From assembly GCA_030761205.1 (NCBI GenBank), contig JAULJL010000029.1, forward strand, positions 379,501-443,500: a stretch of DNA of 64,000 nt. The letters are read 5' to 3'. This DNA comes from Fremontodendron californicum (lineage: Eukaryota; Streptophyta; Magnoliopsida; Malvales; Malvaceae). Shown here one piece after another: positions 56,186 to 64,000 of the stretch. Under the pieces are notes generated by a model. That model made no database searches, was not told the origin of the DNA, and was given only the letters and a program-made list of their open reading frames with translations. Each line of letters begins with the position of its first letter. Positions within the stretch are counted from its first letter, which is position 1. Made by a program: the position numbers and the translations under genes.

Positions 56186-57675
56186 TATCAGATTTCACTA
56201 CGCATGTGCACGTATCGCAAACAAGTAATAAAGTGGAAGTAAAGTGTCGAACCCACGAGGAATTGCTACTAAATTTGCTAAATACTAAAATTAACACACT
56301 TAATCTTATCTAAACAATTAAATAGAGATGGTAATTAAAAACTAAATTAAAAGAAACTAATATTAAAAGCAAGTAAATCAAAAAGGGTGAATTCAATTAA
56401 TTATAAAAGCCTAGGATTACAACTTCCCTCAACACTTCGCTTGAATCTCTCTCTACCTCTTTACTTGATTAATGATCCTGAGTTGTTAACCTAGAGTTCT
56501 AATCTATTTATAAGCATCTGTCGATGGTCTTATAAAAATATTCCTCCTAACCAATTAACTATATGTCTATGATAATTGAATTAAAGAAGAACTCATTAAG
56601 CTTAGTCTCTAACAATGGTTACACAAGACAAGTAAGTATATTTCTACCCTACCTGCAGATCAATTCATCCTAATAAATGAATATGAAACATATGTCATTC
56701 AATCCATGTCTAACACTAAACTCCCTATGTCTAGTTGTATTTAGGTTAACAAATCAATCTAATTGGTAGTTAAGCAATTAGAAGCATTAAGAACAAGAAT
56801 GAACAAACAACTCAATAAATCATTAAATCAAGCTAGAGAGAGAAAGTAAATTCAAACTATATGTTGAGTTCCATTGAAATCCTAGTAAAATAAAATTAGT
56901 TCATGATAATTAATGAAAACAAATATTCAAATAGTTTCAGCATCATCAACATCACAAGAAAAATAAAGAAGATAAAAGAGAAAACTAAGAGTTGTCAGTT
57001 CTTGAATCTTCAATCTTCTTGAGAGAGAATTTGATGAAGACTATCTTCTTGAGAGAGAATTAGGTTTCTAAATGTCTAATCCCCTATATTTTGACCTAAA
57101 AGAGTCCTATTTAAAGTGTCCAAGGCCTCTTGGAGTCCGAAACTTCATTCCCAACCAAACAGGTAAGTTTTATGTTTTTTGTGGTACTGTTCACGATCTC
57201 CCAGCGCTGCGGTGCCACTGCTACTGCCTCTTAGTGTTTCTCCTCCGTTTGTCCAAATTGGTTTCTGTCAGCTTCTCGAGCTTCCTCAGCTATTTTGACT
57301 AGGAATATATTGTCCGATTTTGACAAGCCTTATACTGTTGGAAAGGTATGGAAGTCAGATTCAAAAGTCGAAAAGGGAGTTTTATCAAATTAAGTTTTAA
57401 GATTGAGTTTTTCTAGAAAAAAGCTCCGGAGGTCGAATCTGCCTGCTCATTGGAATGCACCAATTTTTGTCGTTTTGCACCTCGAAGCTCCAGATCACCT
57501 TGGACCTATAAAAACACATAAATAACAACTAAATAACTATTTTAAACATAAAATGGATAATTAAAATAAATATAAAAATATCTAAAACTAATCAAATCCT
57601 AATAAAATCCTTAAGGACTTAGTCGATTCAAAAGCATAAAAGGTGGCAAAATAACTATATTTCCTAGAGTTATCA
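56186..57675 (-). repeat. Athila-like 5' LTR
   Basis: 1490 bp. Starts tatcagatttcactacgc, so one terminal base differs from the other LTR; ends ctagagttatca. Confidence 0.85.
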
Positions 57676-58499
57676 GAGATCAGGTCCAAGCAAAGTTTAG
57701 AGGTATTAAAAAAAAGTTAATTACATGGGTGGTCACTCAATTATTATCGATCTTTGAATTTGATCACCCAACTATTAAAAAAAAGGTTAAAAGGCAGTAG
57801 CACTGAGATCCAATTGTCTTTTCTCTGTTTTAGCAATATGGCTTGTTTAGACCCCGTTTAGCATTATTGTTGGCATAGTTTTTGAGGTCAAAATATGCGT
57901 TTCACCGTAAACACAATGTTAGATGGGTAAATGTTTTTTTACTTTTGCGGTTAAAATCATGGTTTGGCAACTCAAACAAAAAAACCAAGAAAATGGTGCT
58001 TTTATAGTTTGAAAGCTGTTTTTGGATGAAATGACTTTATTATCTCAAATCTCTAAACTTTTATTATCTTAAATATTTTTTTTATATATATTTTTAAATT
58101 TTTCACAGCATTTTTTCACAGTAATACTAAATACTTAAAAGTTATTAAACTACATTTTTTTCATAACACTTTTTAAATTCAAACTTTTTCTAACCTAAAT
58201 TTTTTCCAAAAACAATGTTAAACTAACCGTAAAACACATATGCGTCTTGTAGTTAGGTTGGATTTAGTAGGCTGAATACATGAAATTGAAATGCAGGCTA
58301 TTCGAGTTGTTTATCAGTATCTTAGATGTCCTCATTCAGAATGCAAGAATTGAAGGAAATCTTGATTATGGATTGTTGATAGAAAGATAAAATTATTGAA
58401 TTACAAGGAAACCCAAAGGTTAATTTCTTGCCGGATGTTTTGATTTGCTTCACATAATTCGATTATGCTAACCACTCCTTCCAACCTACAAATCACGGA
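57676..58499. other. Gene-free interval with one repeat
   Basis: Contains the second gtttagcattattgtt-ended repeat at 57852-58225 (ends gtttagcattattgttggca and aaaaacaatgttaaactaac). No gene seen. Confidence 0.55.
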
Positions 58500-58975
58500 T
58501 ACTTCTATCAGGGGAGTGTTTAAGTGTCGAACACGTATACAATACAGCGGAATATGTGTCGAACACACAGGACACTTCAAAAAAATAAAAATAAAATCGA
58601 ACACGGTCAAAACATGATCAAGACACAGGTGGATACGTTCGGACATGCGATGAAAGTTTTTTTTTTTTTTTGCATTTTTCTCTCAAATATGGAATTAACA
58701 AATGAATAATTTGATTCTAATGAGTTTTTTAAGATTCAAGTTTTTAAATTAAGAAATAATTTTAAAAATTTTAAAAACTATTTGCACGTTAATTTAATTG
58801 AAAAATATCAATTTTACATTTTTATTGAATACTATTATATAAAAATATTTTTTTATTATCGTGTCCGACCATACCCATATCCTAATTTTCTAAAAAATTC
58901 GTGTCTCCGTGTCATTATCGTGTCGTACCCGTATTACGTGTCTGTGTCTGTACTTCCTAACTTCCAACAGACTCT
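58500..58975. repeat. Diverged long repeat with GTGTC-rich ends
   Basis: Left part gtgtcgaacacg and right part gtgtctgtgtctgtacttcc suggest inverted termini around an AT-rich core. Borders uncertain. Confidence 0.35.
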
Positions 58976-59431
58976 CCATGTTGATCAAAAGTCTGGGGCA
59001 ACAATAATGCATATATACCATTTTTTTAGTATAAAGAAAGCAGCTTAAAATAAGGGAATGGATTACAAATATTAAGATTTGAAACCCAAACTTACTTATT
59101 ATCTCGTTCGTTTTTTATTTATTTTAAAAATGTCAATAAATCTCAAATTATAAAACACGCATGGCCACTTATTTAACAACTAAAATTAATAAGCCTTTTC
59201 ATTTTATCAACAATATCTAATTTCATAGTCCATTTCATAATCTTTTATTATTTTTGACATTTGAGGTTGTCAGGATCTGATCATCTAATAGTGAAACTAA
59301 AAATTCAACACTCTACCAACAAATTGCATTATTATGTGTAGAGTGATTATGTTGGACATCAAGTACGGACATCGAAGGAGGTTGGATGCCTAATACAAAC
59401 ATCAAAGGAGCTCAGAGGTCAAAGTACTTGA
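58976..59431. other. Gene-free interval
   Basis: No gene. The last ~100 bp (ggacatcaagtacggacatc) resembles 59950-60010 across the foldback element. Confidence 0.5.
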
Positions 59432-59938
59432 AAGGTCCTTATACTATATCATCTAGTGCAAATTAGTCTCTATACTATAAAACTGGGTAATCTAGTCTTT
59501 ATTTTTTTTTTAAATTGAAGCAAAAAGGTAAAACCACTAAGTAAACCGTTAAAAAAGCTGACGTGGTATTTAACCTGTGTTTAATTGATGACGTGGATGT
59601 CAAATGCTGACAAGACACCAATAAAATATATTATTTTAAGATGACGTGGATAAAATAAATAATCAAGTTGTTGAAAATGCCACATCAAATGTTGAAAATA
59701 TATTATTTATTTTGTCCATGTCATCATAAATAATATATTTTATTGGTGCCACGTCAGCGTTTGACATCCACATCATCAATTAAACACAGGTTAAATTGCC
59801 ACGTCAGTTTTTTAAATGGTTCAGGTTACACCAGTTAGTGATTTTACCTTTTTGCTTCAATTTAAAAAGAATAAAGACTAAATTACCCAGTTTTATAGTA
59901 GAGAGATTAATTTGCACTAGATGATATAGTACAAGGAC
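59432..59938. mobile_element. Long inverted-repeat (foldback) element
   Basis: Nearly the whole 507 bp is one imperfect palindrome. aggtccttatactatatcat at the left matches the inverse of atgatatagtacaaggacct at the right, and cgtcatcaattaaacacagg occurs on both arms. The similarity continues into flanking gtcaaagtact/aatactttgac. No coding capacity; Mutator-like or foldback type not resolved. Confidence 0.75.
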
Positions 59939-60119
59939 CTCCCCAATACTTTGACCGAGCTCAGACGCCAAGTACGAACATCAAAGGAGGACGGACGTCG
60001 AAGAAGGTGGCTCACCAAGTGAACCTCATCTAAAGAGGTTAAATACCAAGAGATTGATGTCCGAGAAGGTGACACACTAAGTCTAACACACTCCAAGAAA
60101 TTGATTTTCGAGAAGGGGG
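59939..60119. other. Spacer before the Copia LTR
   Basis: Repeats the words ccaagtacgaacatcaaagg and ggacgtcgaagaaggtgg from left of the foldback element. May be the remains of an older element that both later insertions entered. Confidence 0.4.
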
Positions 60120-60514
60120 TGTTGGATAATAATGTGGCCCACATGATAATTTAATAAAACCAAGATAATTATTTAATTATCTTGATAAATACTTAGGTGA
60201 TATTATCCTAGTAAATCCTATTCAAGATAAACTACTCTAGTGATAAGAGTTAAAGGTAACTTCTCTATCTCAATAACTGATAAGGATAAGGATTCCTTGA
60301 TGGTAGGATTTAACTCTATCAGTTATCCAGTATAGGTCCCTAGTCTAGTCTATAAATTGCCTGTGAAACCATCTCAAGGTAACTTACAATAAACACAAGA
60401 AATAGACTATAAGGCATATACTAAAGTAAGAGAGTTTCTTTGAGTGTTTAGAGCAAGGTCGTGTTCTTGATCAAGAATAGCTGGAGGTACGCTTTTAGCT
60501 TTTAAGTTTTTACA
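60120..60514 (+). repeat. Copia 5' LTR
   Basis: 395 bp, TGTTGGATAATAATG to TTTTTACA. Includes cagtataggtccctag and tataaattgcctgtgaaacc, a plausible TATA region near 60351. Confidence 0.8.
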
Positions 60515-60516
60515 GT

Positions 60517-60529
60517 TGGTATCAGAGCC
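60517..60529 (+). promoter_or_regulatory. Copia primer-binding site
   Basis: TGGTATCAGAGCC, two bases after the LTR, matches the initiator-Met tRNA primer site used by most plant Copia elements. Confidence 0.9.
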
Positions 60530-61251
60530 ATCTCTCTAACTATGTTGTTCAGATCTTAAGTATGTTTTTTTAAAGCATGCATGTATATTGATTTGCTTCA
60601 GAATTATGTTTTAGGATTTTGAATGCTTTTAATTTTATTTTAAGCGTGAAACAAGAAATTTGAGAGAAATCCCAAAATCTTATTAGAAATCATGTTTTAG
60701 GGTTCTGGAAGCTTTTAATTTTATTTTAAAGCATGAAACAAAAACTCTAAAATCTTGTTAGTGATTTGATTCTTGTTGTTCTTAATCAAATTGTTACTTG
60801 GGTTATGTTAATCTAGCATAAAATCATGTTTAGGGTCTTTACATGATTGAATGATAAATATTTATATTTGAATTTTCTGGAATTTTATTTCGTTGTAAAA
60901 TATTTTGGCATGTTGAGAATATGTTGGGAGTATGAACTCTTCCCATAAAGTGACCAATATTTTTGTATTCTCAACTTAAGGTATGAAGTGCATGATTGAA
61001 TATTTAGTAAATTTTAGTTTTTTAATAATTTTGAATTTCAATATTATTTGTAATATGCACACTAATATGCTATGAAATTTATTAGTTCTGAATCTTCAGC
61101 ACATTTTTGTATGTTATTGAAGCATGTATATTCTTTTTATGGAATGCATATATTATGCCATAAACATGCAATATATTATAACATGTCAAGATGAATAATT
61201 GCTCTGCAAAATTTTGAATATGCAATAAATTTTCTTTTGCATAGAAATATG

Positions 61252-62220
61252 ATGTCATTATTCAGGTCCTAAATCACTAGCTTGGGATTAGCTACAGCGT
61301 CTTAAGTTTTTTGATTTATTGGTAGTTTAAAGAACTACATAAGGTAAATGACATATAAATAAACTTATTTTATTAATTTTAGTATTTCAATTTTAATAGC
61401 AATATGCACAATTATGCCATAAAATTTGTTCATTTATTCAGACTATGATAATGATCTTGGGCATATTTCATATGTTATTTAATAATATATGCAATGCATG
61501 TATTATGTCATTAATAAAGTTCTAAATCACTAGCTTAAGAATAGCCACAGCATCTTAAGTTGGTTGATTTAGATAAAATTAGTAGTTATTTAAAATAAAG
61601 TTTTTTTTTTTAAATAACTACATATGAAAAATAACATTAATATGTAATTAGATATGATATATTTGCAATATGTTAATTATTGCATGATATAATGTTTTCT
61701 TCCGCTGCGATTATTTGTAATAAATTTTTGCATATATGTTAGATGTCATTATTAAAGTTCTAAATCACTAGCTTGAGAGTAGCCACAGCATCTTAAGTTA
61801 AGTGGGTTAGATAAATAAGTAGTTATTTAAAATTAAAGTTTTTTCTTTAAAAAACTACATACGGATAATGACATCGATATAAATTAATTTATTGCATAAA
61901 ATTTAGATGCCATTATTAAAGTTTTAAATCATTAGCTTGAGAGAAGTCACAGCATCTTAAGTTGATTGATTTAGATAAAATTAGTAGTTATTTAAAATAA
62001 AGTCTTCTTTAAATAACTATATAAGGAAAATGACATTAATATGGATTTATTTGTGATATGCAATAAATTTTATGCATGTTGGATGTTATTATTTTAAAGT
62101 TCTAAATCATTAGCTTGGAAGTAACCACAGCATCTTAAGTTGATTGATTTAGATAAAATAAGTGGTTATTTAAAATGAATTTTTTCTTTAAATAACTACG
62201 TAAGAAAAATAACATTGATA
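61252..62220 (+). repeat. Five leader repeats with hairpins
   Basis: Units at about 61252, 61507, 61743, 61908 and 62084 share gttctaaatcactagctt, agccacagcatcttaagtt and an inverted pair GTAGTTATTT..AAATAACTAC that can fold into a hairpin. Spacing falls from ~250 to ~170 bp. They lie in the untranslated leader upstream of gag. Confidence 0.85.
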
Positions 62221-62647
62221 AAGAATTATTTTATAGAAAAATTAGTTATTTGATCTCACAAGGGGATAATTAATTTTTTGTAAAGTGATAAAACAGGATA
62301 CCATCAAAAGCAAATTTTTCCTAGGCCCACAGGTATGGATTATTTAATTTTGGTGTTTTAGTTATTGTTTTATCATAAAGTTATGTAAATTCATATGCAT
62401 GATGCACCTCTACCCACAGGAAGGTTTGAATTTACTATTTGATTATAAAGGTGATTTATTCAAAATAAAGGTTTTTTTTTTCAAAACATGATTGTGTTCT
62501 TGTATTTTGCAGTTATTTCTACTATTTTGATATATGAGGCTACTATAAGTTCAATGTTATTTGGTGATGAAATTACTCTGATTGAAAGGAGTAAATTGAG
62601 CTATTTTTGGGTGTAAGGATCTTGACTTAGCATTTCGGGAGACAAAC

Positions 62648-63250
62648 ATGTCCTCAACGAATCAAGTACGCAAAGGTAAATGGATTTGTATGTACAATGG
62701 GAGAAATCTAATCGTTTAAGTATGATGTACATCAAATCCTATATTATGAAGTCCATCCGGGGTTCCACCCCTGATTGTGACATTGTCAAGGATTACTTGA
62801 AAGCCATTGAAAACAAGTTTATTAAATTTGATAAGGCTTTGGCTACCACCCTAATAAGGAAGCTTTCAGGAATAAAGCAAAACAACTCTAAAAGCGTAAG
62901 TGGGCACATTATGGGATTTGAAAGAACATTGTTGCTCAAATTAAGTTTTAGAAATTGAGTTTCTAAGTCATTTTTATCACTTTTAAATTCAACTCTCTTC
63001 CTAATGAGTATAGACCATTCAAAACACGCATAAAGTAAAATGGTCTATAAATGAACTCTTAACCATGTGTGTTCAAGAGGAAAAGAGATTGAAGGATGAG
63101 AAACTAGATACAGCTTTCTAGTGACTCATGGTAAAAGGGTGATAAGAAAGGCAAATGTGTTCTAAAAGTAAAGAAGGAAGAAAAAAAAACGTCAATAAAG
63201 AAAAATGGGGTCAAATCCTTCTTTTGTAGGAACACTTAAATATATAAAGA
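62648..63250 (+). pseudogene. Copia gag remnant
   Basis: Starts ATGTCCTCAACGAATC (62648), then jumps to gag text in another frame: WEKSNRLSMMYIKSYI, SIRGSTPDCDIVKDYLKAIE and KALATTLIRKLSGIK (62680-62925). The usual segment before WEKSN is deleted. Downstream, stops and shifts interrupt the rest of gag, and the zinc-knuckle region (near 63215) is barely recognisable. Confidence 0.75.
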
Positions 63251-63535
63251 AATATTGCCTACAGTATAAAAGAAAGCTCGAAAAGAAAGGTAAACTCATT
63301 TTTTCTGTATGTTATGAATCTCTTTTATTGATGTTCCTCATAATACATGGTGGTTAGACTCTGGATCAACAAATCATCTACTACCATGTAAGGTTTCATA
63401 AAGCTAAAGAAATCGAAGGAAAGTGGGAGAAACATCTACTTCGGAAATCAATTACCTTCACAAGTTGAAGGAATAAGGACTCTTAGGATCTATTTTAAAC
63501 CTTGAAGAAACTTTCTCTATCTTTTCCAAGAAATT

Positions 63536-64000
63536 GTGATTCCCATTCCTAAATTAGAAATTTTGAGTTTTGAACTTAAGTTTAAAATTTCTATTATTGA
63601 AATTTCAAAAGATAATGTTTCTATTGGTTTTTATCATTTAAATGATTGTTTATACAAAATTGATTTGGATCCTGAATATGAGAATAGTTTGATAACTATG
63701 CATTCGATTTCTGGTAGTAAAATATGTACTATAAACTCTTACAAGTTGTGGTATAAAAGATTGTGTCATATCTCTATACAGAAATTTAGGAGGTTGGTAA
63801 ATGATGGAGTTTTAAAACTCTTGATTTTATTGATTTTGACACTTGTGTTAGTTGCATTGAGGAAACAAACTAACAAGTCCACAAGAGAGATTAAAAAAAG
63901 CACTGATATTTAAGAGATCATACACCTTCCCCTAAGTTTTTGGAGTAATGCCTTTAAAATTGTTATTTATGTCTTAGATAAAGTTTCAACTAAATCAGTT
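63536..64000 (+). pseudogene. Copia protease/gag-pre-integrase remnant
   Basis: DCLYKIDLDPEYE and SYKLWYKRLCHISIQKFRRLVNDG match the gag-pre-integrase (LWHxRLGHIS-like) zinc domain; the first His of the motif appears as Tyr. A frame change near 63815 separates it from a CVSC-like stretch. It then runs out of the window within what should be the start of integrase. Confidence 0.72.

Larger units (their letters stand above)
51886..57675 (-). mobile_element. Internally deleted Athila-like Ty3-gypsy element
   Basis: Two ~1.5-kb LTRs (51886-53380 and 56186-57675) flank only 2.8 kb. On the minus strand they start TGATAACTC and end CA (TA in the right copy). A primer site follows the right LTR and a gag fragment lies inside. 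No protease, RT or integrase text was found, so pol is lost and the element is non-autonomous. The LTRs differ at several percent by eye. Flanking 5-mers attgt and gagat do not match. Confidence 0.82.
60120..64000 (+). mobile_element. Degenerate Copia retrotransposon, right-truncated by the window
   Basis: 5' LTR 60120-60514, initiator-Met primer site, a 2.1-kb leader with repeats, then gag and gag-pre-integrase remnants on the + strand. RT, RNase H and the 3' LTR would lie beyond the window. Multiple stops and shifts make it non-coding. Confidence 0.82.

Noticed and set aside
58782..59048. 88-residue frame rich in Tyr, Phe and Ile
   Set aside because: Low-complexity translation of a diverged repeat with no conserved motif.
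60517..60529. Partial tRNA-Met gene
   Set aside because: It is only the 13-base primer site after an LTR; no cloverleaf follows. The same holds for the sites at 9197, 36474 and 56160.

Overview
The window is nuclear DNA of a dicot plant. The evidence is AT-rich introns with GT..AG borders, two plant gene families (an LRR receptor kinase and a trichome-birefringence-like protein) and plant-type transposons: Tat/Ogre and Athila Ty3-gypsy, Copia, hAT, TRIM and MITEs. The species cannot be named from the sequence alone.

Positions 1-20290. A leucine-rich-repeat receptor kinase of the LRR-VIII-2 type (LRR, malectin-like domain, one membrane segment, RD kinase) fills this region on the + strand. 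Its 5' end lies left of the window. I could read 22 exons; their phases join without a break to a TAA at 19634-19636 (921 residues in the window). The introns carry at least five small repeat families, a ~310-bp tandem array and a 506-bp TRIM. One hAT-like MITE family, with CAGGG ends and 8-bp target duplications, is present ten times here and was seen nowhere else in the window.

Positions 20291-39445. An 18.4-kb Ogre-like (Tat lineage) Ty3-gypsy retrotransposon lies on the minus strand at 20759-39141. It has 2.6-2.7-kb LTRs, a 5-bp target duplication, a tRNA-type primer site, a polypurine tract, an extra ORF upstream of gag, a probable 223-bp intron before reverse transcriptase, a second RNase H and a 40-bp minisatellite next to the 3' LTR. 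The reading frames are broken about twelve times although the LTRs are still very similar. The element landed beside a CT/TA/GA palindrome that separates two inverted copies of another repeat.

Positions 39446-45519. After repeat-rich, gene-free DNA comes a complete hAT transposon at 41640-45519. It has 14-bp terminal inverted repeats, a perfect 8-bp target duplication and an unbroken 795-residue transposase, so it may be autonomous.

Positions 45520-51700. A TBL (DUF231, polysaccharide O-acetyltransferase family) gene copy is broken by an in-frame TGA at a tryptophan position, an apparent one-base mismatch at an exon junction and a missing exon. Its introns are full of the same small repeats.

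Positions 51886-64000. An internally deleted Athila-like element keeps two ~1.5-kb LTRs, a primer site and a gag fragment. It is followed by unclassified repeats, a long inverted-repeat element at 59432-59938 and the 5' part of a degenerate Copia element (60120 to the window end) whose leader holds five copies of a hairpin-bearing unit.

The only apparently functional host gene is the receptor kinase. The most active-looking mobile element is the hAT. I found no new enzymatic or defence system. The strongest leads are the Ogre minisatellite and intron, the Copia leader repeats, the intact hAT and the intron-specific MITE burst.
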